A DNA stretch of 64,000 nt from Atherix ibis (GCA_958298945.1 OY282610.1:24018233-24082232); one strand, 5' to 3'. Shown: positions 11,270 to 23,459, numbered from the stretch's first letter. Program-made: numbers and translations. Notes: generated from the letters alone by a model not told the origin.

Positions 11270-13310
11270 TAAATGAAAATCAAACACTTTTTGTTAGTTT
11301 TTATTTCTTTTTGCATTTTTATCATATTTCGATACAAAACCTAATAATTTTCTAGCCCTCATTTTAAATTTTACCATTTATTTTTGGGCATGCGATGTTT
11401 TTTTTTTAAATGGACATTTTCTTTTTTTATAAACAAAATTTTATACAAAACTTCCGAAGCCGAATATGAATTTTAATTTTTTCGATAAAAGAAACTATAA
11501 ATTAAGAAAAAAAAACAAATCAGGAAAATTTGTTCAATCATTGAAAAATATTTAATCAGTCAACCTGTTTAAATTTGACTATCAAGCATTCAGAGGCAGG
11601 AAACGATTGCTCTTATTTTAAAGGCCAATTCAAATAAAAAAGGGAATTTGTTTTTTTTTAATAAAATAAAGGCTGACTTGTTAGTTAGGACTTTAATGCA
11701 TACCAGTGTCGTAAAATGTGCTGAACGCTATCAAAATGAATCTGTTGAGAGCACAATGAAACCGTCACTGTCTTTACGTAAATGGTCCTAAATTAGGATT
11801 TGTGGCAGAGCCAGTTACACCCTTATCGTGTTTTGATTTGTAAATGCGCGACATTTTAGTGTTTTATGCAAATTTAGGGGAAGATCCTTAACGAATAATT
11901 CCAATCAGACGGACGAAAATTTCAACAGTCATCGTACTGGTTGCTATCTGCCTATTATGGTCGGTTAATTTTTCAGTTCGTACGAACTGCACTGTCGACA
12001 CCATTATTTGCTGATATATGACCTTACCCTTCAATGGATAATTAGTTTCTAATATAAAAAAAAAAAAATAACCAAAACCAATACCAAAACTGGTATTGAT
12101 TCCGGTGTAATTTGTACTAAACTCAGAGCTTATTGAGTTTGTAACGGAAAATGTTGATTGTTAATTTTCGAATACTTTTGTTTTTATTTGGCTTCTATTT
12201 TTTAAATATTTTTTTAATAAAGTAGAAATTCCCTGTTTATTTATTGATGAATATTTTTTTGATATGAAATTATTTTTAAGTAAATATTTAAATTGGTTTG
12301 TTGAGAAAACAAAAGGAAAACGTGAACAGAACGTGATTATTTGGAATTTTGAAGAATCTTCAAATTTGAATTGAATAAAAATTTAATGATTTCGCCAATT
12401 ACCATTGGAAAGCTCGAGAATTATTGAATCTTCACAAAGTAATAAGAAAACTTGAATCTTGGAAAATTCAAACGAAAATAAATAAAAGGAGATGTCTGAG
12501 TCGATGTGGATAAGAAAATCGGACGATTACAGACAATGTAGATGCGAAAAATAACAATTTTGAATCAGTTAGAATGGAAAAGTAACTGTGATTCTACCCC
12601 AAGAATTTCAAAGGGGGTAAAAACCTTTCTACTAAATGGCGAAAATCAACGATGCGATTGAGGTGCAGGTAAACCCGCCTAAATTTGGTAGGGACGCGTT
12701 TGTTTCGTGAAGAGATAATCGAAAGGGATGTCACGTGTGAAAGGACAAAACTGTCGATACCAAATAAAAATAATAATAATGGCAGTAGTCCAATCGTCTT
12801 AATCGAAGTCGGTATTGTTGCCGCCAAGATGCCATTATTGTCTGCAATTCTATTACGTCGTTGAATAGCCGCGACGCAATCCTCTTCAATGTGTCCGCTT
12901 GTCGATTGTGTCGACTGGGCCGAGAAAGCCTTTTAAGGCTAGTTGAGGCTGTTTCATTTCCCTCATACCCCCTTCCTAATCCTATTCACGTTCAGAGCTT
13001 CCCACTGAAATTTTCACATCCTTTCTGGGAATAGCATCCACTGAATTTACTCCCTATTCTTACAAGGGAAATAAAATTGTTTGTATTTTTTGTTTGCTTA
13101 AAAGCCTCCCTTTTTTCTATAGTATCCGTCTCTGCTCCACCCCTGCCTCCCATTAAAATTTTCTGTATTTACACTTTTAATCAAAATAAAAGTAGAAACA
13201 TCAATAAAACTGAATATATTTTTTGTGCCATGAACAAATCCTCCAAGTTCTCTCATTTACTTTTTGGTATCCTTTGATTTTTTACATGATATTTTTTACA
13301 CCCTCCGACG
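11270..13310. other. Unique spacer, no gene recognised
   Basis: AT-rich, with a more balanced patch at about 12,480-13,000 containing a 20-codon ATG frame at 12,491 and several short frames. No domain, splice pair or RNA gene is evident. Confidence 0.5.
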
Positions 13311-13316
13311 GAGCTC

Positions 13317-13571
13317 ATGCTACAATATTATTGGTTTTTTATTGTACCTGGTTTGGATAAAATCAATCCACATTATTGTTACAGTGAATATTTCCTATAT
13401 GTATTGGTGAAAAATGAAGCGATACCTCTCAGTCGATTGAAAGTAAACCAAGAATTTACGAAAGAACCTCAGAACACAAATGCTTGGGGGAAAAGGTCTG
13501 CAATATTGAATAAGAAAAGGGAGGTGATGTGGTCCTTGAATGCGATGAAAATCTTAGCGGTGAAAGCATGA
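13317..13571 (+). CDS. 84-codon ATG frame with prohormone-like cleavage sites
   Basis: A frame starting at a true ATG (MLQYYWFFIVPGL) and ending at TGA. It has an aromatic/hydrophobic start and a second hydrophobic patch (YFLYVLV, residues 25-31). Later comes NAWGKRS (about residues 56-62) and then NKKREV. A Gly directly before a dibasic pair is the usual amidation plus cleavage signal of neuropeptide precursors, and KKR would be a second site. Against this, the N-terminus is a poor signal peptide (a charged D by residue 14), the predicted peptide matches no family I know, and codon use is as AT-rich as the flanks. It could be a chance frame. No splice sites or neighbours support it. Confidence 0.25.
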   Translation: MLQYYWFFIVPGLDKINPHYCYSEYFLYVLVKNEAIPLSRLKVNQEFTKEPQNTNAWGKRSAILNKKREVMWSLNAMKILAVKA

Positions 13572-13579
13572 AAAGTTTA

Positions 13580-14440
13580 TAACAGAAGGACGAAAAAAAA
13601 TCCTACCTAAATAAGCTCTGCCACCAGCAACGATAACGGTTACGACTACAGACAACTGAGCTCGTCAGAAAACACTATAAAGGACATGAAAATGAGATTC
13701 AATAGAATTGAAATAAAAAACACAATTTATTTTCGCTTGTGGTTTGAGATTTTATTCTTCGACTTATTATTCAAAGTGTTCTTAAGTGGAATTCTCTCAA
13801 TGTCTTCATGGATCCGATGTCTAAACGTACAATGTCCCATCCCATCTGAACTTTTAGGATGAGCGTTAAAAATTTTCAGATATAACCGAGACCAGGACGT
13901 GGAGCATGGAGGCTTTGGTTAGAAAAAAATAATAACAATAATAATCGTAAGCAAGTTGATTTAGGAATTCGTTAGCAAATGGAGAGGTTTTGCTCAAAAT
14001 AAACATAACCGCAAATCTCAGGTCATGTTTGGAGAGAAAAACTGTAAAACTTATATTTAAAATTTAGATTTAAATATAAATTTAAATTAATTATTATAAA
14101 CCAATGTTCCCAATTGGAAGACTCACAATCCTTTCGAGTTAATTCTTGATGACTATTTTTCATATTTTCGGGCTTTGATTCGGCAATTACTTGAAGGATG
14201 CTACTTTTTAAGGGCTCTACAGTTTAAAGATTATCTATTTGAGTATAATTTTTATAAAAATTTATATAAAAAAATTAAACGGTATCAAATTGAACGATCT
14301 TTCAGCCTAACTAACATTACCAAATCTTGTAATTACGCGTTCTGGGAGCTTTTCACGCAATAAAGACAAAATTTGTTATATTGTGCGGATTTAAGTACCA
14401 ATTTTTGCTGAAAAAATATAGTCTCAGCAACCAAATTTAC
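13580..14440. other. Unique AT-rich spacer
   Basis: No feature recognised. A 62-codon frame at 14,175-14,363 is low in complexity and not called. Confidence 0.6.
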
Positions 14441-14446
14441 TTTTTG

Positions 14447-15720
14447 CAGTAAAAATTTTCAATAAAAATTTTCAGTAAAAATTTTCATTAAAAATTTTCT
14501 AGTAGAATTTCCAGTAAAAATTGTCTGGAAGAATTTTCAGTAAAAATTTTCTAGACAAACTTTCAGTAATAATTTTCAAGACAAAATTTTCAATAAAAAT
14601 TTTCTAGAAGAATTTTCATTAAAAAATTTCTAGAATTTTCAGTAAAAATTTTCTAGAAGAATTTTCTAGACAAAATTTCAGTAAAAATTTTTTAGAAGAA
14701 TTTTCAGTAAAAATATTCTAGAAGAATTTTCAGTCAAAATTTTCTAAACAAATTTCCAGTAAAAATTTTCTAGAATAAATTTCAGTAAACATTTTCCAGA
14801 AAAAATTTCAGTAAAAATTTGCTAGAAGAATTTTCAGTCAAAATTTTCTAAACAAATTTCCAGTAAAAATTTTCAAGAAGAATTTCCAGTAAAAATTTTC
14901 TAGAAGAAATTTCAGTAAAAATTTTCTAGAAGAATTTTCAGTAAAAATATTCTAGACAAATTTTCAGTAAAAATTTTTTAGAAGAATTTTCAGTAAAAAT
15001 AATCTAGAAGAATTTTCAGTCAAAATTTTCTAAACAAATTTCCGGTAAAACTATTCTTGAAAAATTTTCAGTAAAAATTTTCTTGAAGAAATTTCAGTTA
15101 TAATTTTCTAGAAAAATTTCAGTAAAAATTTGCTAGAAGAATTTTCAGTCAAAATTTTTAAACAAATTTTCATTAAAAATTTTATAGAAGAATTTTCGGT
15201 AATAATTTTCTAGAAAAATTTTTAGTATATGTTTTCTAGAAGAATTTTCAGTAAAAATTTTCTAGACAAATTTTCAGTAAACATTTTTTAGAAGAAATTT
15301 CAGTAAAAATTTAGTAGAAAAATTTCAGTAAAATTTGCTAGAAAAATTTTCAGTCAAAATTTCTAAACAAATTTCCAGTAAAAATTTTCTAGAAGAATTT
15401 TCAGTAAAAATTTTCTTAACGAATTGTCAGTAAAAATTTTCTAGAAGAATTTTTAGTAAAAATAATCTAGAAGAATTTTCAGTAAAAATATTCTAGACAA
15501 ATTTTCAGTAAAAATTTTCTAGACAAATTTTCAGTAATAATTTTCTAGAAGAAATTTCAGTAAAAGTTTTCTAGAAGAATTTTCAGTAAAAATTTTCTAG
15601 ACAAACTTTCAGTTATAATTTTCTAGAAGAATTTTCAGCAAAAATTTTCTACAAGAATTTTCAGTATAAATTTGCAGTAAAAATTTTCTACACAAAAATT
15701 CAGTAAAATTTTTCTAGAAA
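14447..15720. repeat. 26-bp minisatellite rich in TCTAGA
   Basis: About 48 tandem units of the form TTTTCAGTAAAAATTTTCTA plus GAAGAA. Variants with ACAAA instead of AGAA alternate, and a sub-pattern with TCTAAACAAATTTCCAGT recurs near 14,735, 14,850, 15,030 and 15,365, which points to expansion in multi-unit blocks. AAAATTTTCTAGAAGAATTTT is nearly self-complementary, so single strands could fold. Confidence 0.95.
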
Positions 15721-17240
15721 GGTCAAAAAAATATCATAATTTTTGTTGAGAATTATTTGTGGCATTTCTGATTAGGAAGCGAGCATTTACAAAAGAAATT
15801 GATTATGACCGGCTTAATTTGTATAGCAATTATAAAATAAGGACTTTAAGGTGGACTTATTTTTAGACTTAATTATTATGTTATAAAATGAACACTTCTT
15901 TGTTTTTCATATTTAATAGGACCTAAGCAGTTTTGTTGAGGTTCTACTAGGGATATCCTCAGTTGTAGTTATTTGACCTCTTTTTACAAAATATGACATT
16001 TGCGGTGTCAATTGAACTATTCTTATAATAGGTGATATGCACGCAGTTGATTACATTATGTCCTCTCTGGAGTAAAAGCAGTACTGCCATACGACTAATC
16101 TGAAAACTTAAGAGCATAAATACTGCTCGACTTTTAAAGAGAATTTATCCAAAAGAATAATAACAAAACAATTTCATTAAAATTATCTCACGTACGATAT
16201 TCAAACTGAAACTCTGTCAAAAGCATTTGTTTATCATAAAATTTATTCAGTATTTTTTTTTTTAAATGAAAACTATTTTTAATTTGTTATAATTTGAAGA
16301 CGACTATATTTTATGGAATGAAAATTATTTAATTTGGCAATTCCTTATTGATTAATGTTAATAAATGATGTGACAAGTGAGAAGATAATAAGTGGGAAGT
16401 GTACTCCCATTTATGATTACCAATGATAAAGTGGGACCTAATCTGAGGGTAGAAAGTTCTCGTGAATGCTCTTTGCCAAGATTACACAATCTTCCATGGA
16501 GTCATGGAATTACAAATTTCGTACCAACAATAATGATGATCGTAAATCACCCACGAAAGCAGAAAAAATTGAATTCACTCTTAACTGAAAATCTGATCAC
16601 TTAATGACGCTTCCACCATCATCGTCCCAAAACAGAAAAAGCAAGGAAAAAATCAAATCAAAAAAACAAAATGGAAAAAAAAACTGATGCCTCTACCAGC
16701 AGTTATGATGTTTTGAATCGAATGGTTAGCAAAATGTTAAAACCCCTCCAATGGTAGGTACTGCGGTGTCCCTCCGATCGATACTGAGTTATTCCCTTGC
16801 CAGAGGTTGAATTTTTTGTGGGTGGTCTAACGGCTGGCCATTATTGGTCTCATTTAATTTTTCCCTCAATTTCTTGTTATTTATTCATCAATATTTTCTA
16901 TTGATTCATTTTTATTGCCTTTAAGTATTTATGTTCGTTTTTATTTTTCATTTTGCTCAAATTCAATTAAGTAAATTCCATTCAATTATTTTCGTTTTGG
17001 TTTATTGTCGACACAAAATTTTCACCAAATTCATATTCCTTATACTGTTTAGGTTTTATTTTTTTTAATTAAGATTTTGTAACTGAAAAGTGTACATAAT
17101 TTTTATCCTAATAACTTTAATTTGAACGAAATCAAATTGAAAATATAATTTTCGCCATTTTGAAAAAGAAAAAATAGGTGTTTAAAATAACTAAGAGAAA
17201 AGTGAAAAAAATTAAAGCTAAAATATTAATGAATAATTGG
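15721..17240. other. Unique AT-rich spacer
   Basis: A 70-codon plus frame at 16,392-16,604 begins at GTG rather than ATG and has no recognisable motif. Nothing else is seen. Confidence 0.55.
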
Positions 17241-17246
17241 TAAAAT

Positions 17247-17474
17247 TTAAATTCTCTTAAGTTGGCTGCAGTTTAAATTATCAGAAAAGCGCGCAGCATT
17301 GTCAGAAGCGCACAATGTCACTGTCGAAATATTAGAAATATTTAATTTATTGTCAATTTGTGATATTTTTAGAAAAAATGAATAATTTTTTTTTATAGTA
17401 AAAATATTGAAATGAAAAGACAAGAAAAAACTCTTAAGTAAAAATTGGTGGCAGCCGCCATGTTTATTTACCAT
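17247..17474 (-). CDS. 75-codon ATG frame, unknown
   Basis: Starts at an ATG in a good insect context (CAAAAATGG). It begins MVNKHGGCHQF, passes through a low-complexity F/K/I middle encoded by AT-rich DNA, and ends in a more ordinary stretch (TVTLCASDNAARFSDNLN). Just upstream is the 12-bp palindrome TGACAGCTGTCA (17,478-17,489). No family recognised, and the low complexity of the middle argues against a real protein. Confidence 0.15.
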   Translation of the reverse strand: MVNKHGGCHQFLLKSFFLSFHFNIFTIKKNYSFFLKISQIDNKLNISNISTVTLCASDNAARFSDNLNCSQLKRI

Positions 17475-17489
17475 TTTTGACAGCTGTCA

Positions 17490-17940
17490 TTATGACATTT
17501 ACTCATTGATCGTTGCCATTTTATTCAAAATCAGTTTTTCTATTAGATGTTGCTAATTTTTATTCATAACAAAATTAGTAAAATGGAGACTGCTTATTTT
17601 TTTTAAATCCAACTGGATTTGTACTTCTTAGTCATAGAATCTATTTTTTTTTTGTAAGTTGGCATTTACTTGTCATAATTGAACTTATGAATTTTTTAAA
17701 TCGCCATTATTAGACTGTTTTTTTTTGTCACAAGTCATTGACCTTTAATTTTTTATGGTTTGAAGTAAAGAAAAAAAATTCCATAAAAGTATGAAAGTAA
17801 AAGTTAATAAAAAAAAACATTCATGACATCAAATTTAAAATGTTTAAATGGGAAAAAGATTTAAAAAAAAAAAAAAATAAGATGAAAAAAAACAACAAAA
17901 AAATCGCCGATATAAAAATTGGAAAATATCGAAAAATTTA
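17490..17940. other. AT-rich spacer with homopolymer runs
   Basis: Poly-A and poly-T runs; no feature recognised. Confidence 0.6.
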
Positions 17941-17941
17941 A

Positions 17942-18358
17942 TCAGCAATTATTCATCGAAAGCCCACCTGGAGTTTTATCGACAGTTAAATTTTCAGATT
18001 TTCGATGATTTCCATTATTGCCGATGACTGTGAGTCTGGATTGTTGATGTCTTGAAGATGTGCTGAAATGTTTTTCAGGCGTCCCCATGAAAAAGAAGGG
18101 AAAGTCAATCTTAGCCGAAGATAAATTTTGTTTTCGATGAACGTCTTTTTTTTTTTTGCTTACGAATGAATATACTTCGATTGGTTTTGAATATGCGTAT
18201 GGACTGTGTGTTCTGTTTGAGAGGAGACTTTGCTCCTTTGAAGAATAGTGACGCCGTTGATGGTGCTGATGATGGCGTTGATGATGGCGATGACAATGGG
18301 AATATGGACGATGATGATGAAAATGGCGGTGACGCTGATGATGGCACTGATATTTCAT
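17942..18358 (-). CDS. 138-codon His-rich ATG frame, unknown
   Basis: The frame starts at ATG (MKYQCHHQRHRHFHHH) five codons after an in-frame stop. The first 40 residues are His/Arg-rich because they are antisense to an imperfect GATGAT/GATGGC trinucleotide run. The remaining 100 residues look ordinary: RTHSPYAYSKPIEVY, a K-run, FMGTPEKHFSTSSRHQQ, then NLTVDKTPGGLSM to the stop. A donor-like TTC|GTAAGC lies inside at about 18,164. The opposite strand carries a 64-codon Asp-rich ATG frame (18,166-18,360) from the same trinucleotide run. Longest ATG frame of mixed composition on this strand; function unknown. Confidence 0.3.
   Translation of the reverse strand: MKYQCHHQRHRHFHHHRPYSHCHRHHQRHHQHHQRRHYSSKEQSLLSNRTHSPYAYSKPIEVYSFVSKKKKDVHRKQNLSSAKIDFPFFFMGTPEKHFSTSSRHQQSRLTVIGNNGNHRKSENLTVDKTPGGLSMNNC
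18240..18355. repeat. Imperfect GAT-type trinucleotide repeat
   Basis: Interrupted GAT/GAC/GGT triplets give poly-Asp on plus and poly-His on minus. They explain the biased ends of the overlapping frames. Confidence 0.85.
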
Positions 18359-18361
18359 AGC

Positions 18362-19250
18362 CGGAGGCTATGCGAGGTATTCCAGAAGCAACCAGAATAT
18401 AAAAACATTAAATGATATCCGATGTCTTGCGGGGACATGATATTTTTTACTAAACCTCCGGAAAAATTAGCATACACGGTTGCTGTGGCAATTTAAACAT
18501 CTTTGAAGATCTGACTGCACGAAGGAGGTCCAAGTTGAAATGTACCGAGTCTGGGAATTTCCAAAAACCTAGCAAAGCTTCTCGAAAAACCCACCTAACA
18601 TCTGGCTCTAGACAAGACGGTGAAAGTGACATCCACAGCGGACAGAATCAATCAAAACCAATCGCGAATATTGCAAGATTGTTTAATAAATTAAATTTCA
18701 AAATAATCGAGAGGTGACTGTAAAAAAAAAAAGGGTCAGCCATAAAATCTCGTTTTAGTAGCACTACTGATCGTGGGAAATATTACAAATGATGGCAGAT
18801 TATTAATGAACTCTCAGTGATCACACGACGAGAACAGTAACCATCGTTACAGCTGCAGTGTGAAGTTGGAATATTAAAAAAAAAACACTAAATAAAAATA
18901 GATAAATCGAAAAAAATTAAGCTTTTCAATTTAAGATAAAATAACTTTTTCAGCATCTAAGTTTGAGCGAAATTGAGTTTATGATTATTGGCCAGCGTGA
19001 TCGCGTTGTTGTCCGATAAATGTTGTTGTAAATGGATTTTTACTATTCGCTTAGAAGAAATTCAACACAGAAATTCTTTTTAATAATATAAATTAAAAAA
19101 AAGGACATATAAATTAAAAATCATAAAAAAGGACATTTAGGAATGTTTCAAGAGTGTTCCAATAGGAATCCAAGTCCCAACTGGGACCTCTAATTTTGGA
19201 CGAATAAACTTTTTTCATTGAAAAAAATTGTATTCAATTTGAAATTTTGC
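18362..19250. other. Unique spacer, no gene recognised
   Basis: A balanced patch at 18,440-18,720 is open on both strands for about 60 codons, with no motif. The rest is AT-rich. Confidence 0.5.
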
Positions 19251-19299
19251 TCTTGAGCGTATATAAAATCTTGCTCATGAGTATATATAAATCAAAGAT

Positions 19300-20890
19300 G
19301 GGATCTCTGAGTTATACACTTTGGACCCCAGTATTTTTTTTTAAATTAAATTTAATATTTGCTTTGAGTGTATATTAAGATCTCGAAAATATTAACTGAA
19401 ATACTAATTTCTTATGGGGTCTATGAGTTATTTACTTTGGACCCCAGTAATTTTTTATATTCAAATTTTTTTTAAAATTAAATTTAATATTTGCTTCTAA
19501 ATATTTAAAAGATCCCGAAAATATTAACTGAAATACTAGTTTCTGGTCGGGTCTCTGCCTTATATACTTTGGACTCCAGTAACTTTTTATATTCAAAATT
19601 TTGTAAAATTATATTTAATATTTGCTTCTAAATAAATAAAAGGTCTCGAAAATATTAACTAACATACTAATTTCTTATGGGGTCTTTAAGTTATTTACTT
19701 TGGAGCCAAGTAATTTTTTATATTCAAAATTATTTTAAAATTAAACTTAATATTTGCTTCTAAATATTTAAAAGATCCCGAAAATATTAACTGAAATACT
19801 AATTTCTTATGGGGTCTCTGAGTTATTTACTTTGGACCGCAGTAATTTTTTATATTCAAATTTTTTTAAAAATTAATTTTAATATTTGCTTCTAAATAAA
19901 TAAAAGGTCTTGAAAATATTAACTAACATACTAATTTCTTATGGGGTCTTTAAGTTATTTACTTTGGAGCCAAGTAATTTTTTATATTCAAAATTATTTT
20001 AAAATTAAACTTAATATTTGCTTCTAAATATTTAAAAGATCCCGAAAACATTAACTGAAATACTAATTTCTTATGGGGTCTCTGAGTTATTTACTTTGGA
20101 CCGCAGTAATTTTTTATATTCAAATTTTTTTTTAAATTAATTTTAATATTTGCTTCTAAATAAATAAAAGATCTCGAAATTATTAACTAAAATACTAATT
20201 TCTTATGGGGTCTCTGAGTTATTTACTTTGGACCCCAGTAATTTTTTATATTCAAATTTTTTTTTAAATTAAATTTAATATTTGCTTCTAAATATTTAAA
20301 AGATCCCGAAAATATTAACTGAAATACTAGTTTCTGGTCGGGTCTCTGCCTTATATACTTTGGACTCCGGTAACTTTTTATATTCAAAATTTTGTAAAAT
20401 TATATTTAATATTTGCTTCTAAATAGTTAAAAGATCTGGAAAATATTAACTGAAATACTAATTTCTTATGGGGTCTCTGAGTTATTTAATTTGGACCCCA
20501 GTAATTTTTTATATTTAAATTTTATTTAAAATTAAATTTAATATTTGCTTCTAAATATATAAAAGATCCCGAAAATATTAACTAAAATACTAATTTCTTA
20601 TGGGGTCTCTGAGTTATTTACTTTGGACCCCAGTAATTTTTTATATTCAAAATTATTTTAAAATTAAACTTAATATTTGCTTCTAAATATTTAAAAGATC
20701 CCGAAAATATTAACTGAAATACTAGTTTCTGGTCGGGTCTCTGACTTGTAAATTTTGGACTCCAGTAATTTTTTATATTCAAAATTTCTTGAAAAATCAA
20801 AATTTGGTATTTGCTTATAAGCATAAATAAAATCTCGAGAGTATGAGCGGACATCTCAAATTTGGATAGGCACTCTGACACATTCACTCA
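19300..20890. repeat. 132-bp satellite, about 12 well-kept copies with higher-order structure
   Basis: The landmark TTTGGACCCCAGTAATTTTT recurs about every 131-132 bp (near 19,322, 19,438, 19,569, 19,700, 19,831, 19,963, 20,096, 20,228, 20,360, 20,491, 20,623, 20,755). Each unit also has TTAATATTTGCTTCTAAAT, a GAAAATATTAACTGAAATAC block and TTCTTATGGGGTCTCTGAG. Two-unit blocks recur: the TTGGAGCCAAGTAA variant is at 19,700 and 19,963, and the GGTCGGGTCTCTGCC variant at 19,546 and 20,338, six units apart. The array is therefore young. Confidence 0.95.
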
Positions 20891-21610
20891 GGACCTCAGT
20901 TTTTTTTTTGTGTTAAAAAAAGTTAAATTCAAATATATTTTTTGTAAATGAGCATGAATAATATCGGAAAATTATAAGGCTAAATTCTAATTTCGATTAG
21001 GGTCTCTGACTTATTTACTTTGGACCACAGATACTTTTTTCACGTTAAAAACAAAAATGTTCAAAATAAAACTTAAGTTTTCCTTAGAAGTGTAAATAAA
21101 TTTACGAAAATATGAACAATAAGCCTATTTGCAACTGAGGTATCCATGCATTCGAGACCTCTCATTTATTCACTAAGGACCCTAGAAACATTTTAGGCTA
21201 ATGCAAATGTTCTAAAATAAATTTTAAGAATATACATAATGTCCCCAAAATATGAGCTTAATTCCTCATTTTGTATGAGATTGCTAACTTATGCATTCGA
21301 GACCCTACAGAATTTTTTTGTACTTCAACTTATACATTCTGGACCCTACAGATTTTTGCTCATAACAGATTTTTGCATGCAAGATTCCGAGAATATGAAC
21401 TTGAATCTAGATTTCAAATGAGGTCTCTGACATATGCATTCGGGACCCCACCAATTTTTTCACATTTAATGAAATAAAATTTAATTTTTACTTATGAGTA
21501 TATATAAGACCCTAGAAATATGAGCCTATATATAAAAGTCAAAATTTCGGTTGAGGTCTCTGACTTGTGCGTTCGGAAATCCAGCATTTTTCTTGCATTT
21601 AAAAGGATTT
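20891..21610. repeat. Diverged edge of the 132-bp satellite
   Basis: Degenerate GGACCNNAG landmarks persist near 20,888, 21,022, 21,175, 21,305, 21,335 and 21,440, with clear loss of identity. This is the usual decay at the border of a satellite array. Confidence 0.75.
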
Positions 21611-23265
21611 TATCACATTATTAAAGATCGAGGATCTATTTATATAGTTAATATCATTTTCTGTTTAGTTAAACTGATCTTGACTATAGCTTGGGGTATC
21701 CAACTCAACTTTTCATTCAAAAATTGTATCTAAAACTTTTTCCTAAGTTTCCAATAAACAACCCCGGCTTAAGTAGTTTTAGTATTTCTTTAATTTTAGT
21801 CATCAGAAAATATTAATTTTTACTTATATACTCGGACGCATATGGTCCCAAAGATATAAGCTATTACCTAATACCTCTAGTTTATCTTTCCAGATCTCAG
21901 GTTTTCTGTTCGAAAAATTTTCGTTGACTATAATTTTGCTACCTAGACGAGTATAAGATCTAAGTTTGGGTTTACATTTAAGCTTTAAGGTGATTACGAC
22001 CTCAAATTAAGATATCAGTCTTAGTGAAACAATATTTTTTTTCAAGCTTTTGATATTTTCATTAAAAATTTACCTTCAACTTTAGCAAATTTTTCAACCA
22101 TACCCATTTGAAATTATAATATTTCAGAGAAAAATTGGCAATTAATTTTGTAATTCAAAAAACAAAAATCGGTCAGTAACAAAAGAGAAACTATTTAAAA
22201 ATTGTATTCACCTTCGATATAAGAATTCGTCCTGTTTGCTGATCGAACAAGCATATAATCTGGAGTAATCTGAATTAGTGTCAGTATTTGTGTCAGTATC
22301 AGTAACAGTATTAATATTAATAGTGAGTATTAGTGTCAATATCAATTGATTCGTATTAGTTGCAGTCTGTTTTTGGGAATCGTTCCAAATCAGTGTTAGC
22401 CAAACATACCCGCATCTACATAAGCCCGAAAGGTTAACTTCGTCAAGGAACACATGGCACAATTGGATTTAAATTTTGTATTTACTCGATTCGATGTTGT
22501 CGGTATCATCCACCCACAAGCAGGCACTTTGGTAGCCAGGAAATTATGAAGCATCCCCATCCCATCTAGGGCAGGGATTGTTACTGACTCATCCTATTTT
22601 GATAGACACTAATTTTGTGGTACTAGTACTCGTCTTGTGTGTCTGATTGTTGCTCATTTCCATAGTGCAGAACATAAATTATGCTAAATCATTGCATGAA
22701 ACCCTAAATCAATGGAATTAAGCCATCAAGTACGAGTATACAAATTGAATGGGTTATCCGCCACATCCCCTTTCTGCACCCTATTAGCCGACAAAGTGTG
22801 TCCCTGCCGCCGCCGCGTTCACTGGTCTACCCGACAAATCCCATGATCCCGTCTCCTCTCAGACTCCTTGCAATCAGTAAGCTTTCTTGCACTACCCACC
22901 CTTTTATCGTTTTATCGTTTTACTCTTCAGCGCACATCCTTGCATCCTTTTTTCCTCAATCGTTGTCAGTCGTTTTCTTTTTTTTTACGTGTGTGTGTGG
23001 ATTTTCAGCTTCTACATTATTTGCAGTCGCTCGCTTCCCTAATTCCTAATCTCTGTGCGGTAATGTTCACGTCGCATCGTTCCTCGACAAAATATTACAA
23101 ATCTGATCCGGTTGACTGTTTGTTGTCATCCTGCTTATAGCAGCACCCCAACTGATAACCGATACTCTCACTGTGTACACAGATTAAATTGAATCAATTT
23201 CCTTGCCCAAAAAATAAACATGCAGAAACAAGGAATCAACACCAAATAAATAAATAAACGGCAAA
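21611..23265. other. Unique spacer with a balanced patch
   Basis: 22,268-22,340 holds an imperfect GTCAGTATTA-like short repeat. 22,708-23,049 (plus) is an open frame of 113 codons without an early ATG, containing SLPPPRSLVYPTNPM; ATCA|GTAAGC at about 22,878 could be a donor. No family recognised. Confidence 0.4.
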
Positions 23266-23270
23266 AGTAG

Positions 23271-23396
23271 CTACGGCCAGCAGGAAGGGAGGCCACATCG
23301 AAACGGAAACAGTTCTGCCGATAAAAGGATGGATGCGTCGCTCAGTCTTGCCGATGTGTTGTCGGCTGACGCGCTTTGCGGTGATGGTGTTGCCAT
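23271..23396 (-). CDS. 41-codon ATG frame, antisense to the membrane micropeptide frame
   Basis: ATG in a good insect start context (AATAAAAATGGCA). It begins MATPSPQSASADNT, continues SARLSDASILLS and ends GLPSCWP before TAG. The composition is Ser/Ala/Pro-rich, like disordered protein. It overlaps the plus-strand frame at 23,329-23,457, so at most one is likely real. Unknown function. Confidence 0.2.
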   Translation of the reverse strand: MATPSPQSASADNTSARLSDASILLSAELFPFRCGLPSCWP

Positions 23397-23457
23397 TTTT
23401 ATTGCCGCTGTCACAGTTACAATTGTCGCAATTGTCGCGATAGCCGGTTCAAGTTAG
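23329..23457 (+). CDS. 42-codon frame: candidate single-pass membrane micropeptide
   Basis: ATG (MDASLSLADVL) to TAG. Residues 1-20 are polar or acidic and include one Cys. Residues 21-40 are an unbroken hydrophobic stretch (VAIFIAAVTVTIVAIVAIAG), the right length for one membrane span, followed by two Ser. Small insect membrane micropeptides with this layout are known, but I match it to no named one. Against it, the hydrophobic part comes from a short ATTGTCGCA duplication and the opposite strand is open too. Confidence 0.25.
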   Translation: MDASLSLADVLSADALCGDGVAIFIAAVTVTIVAIVAIAGSS

Positions 23458-23459
23458 TC

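Noticed and set aside
20618..20887. 89-codon minus frame
   Set aside because: Lies within the 132-bp satellite and repeats with its unit.
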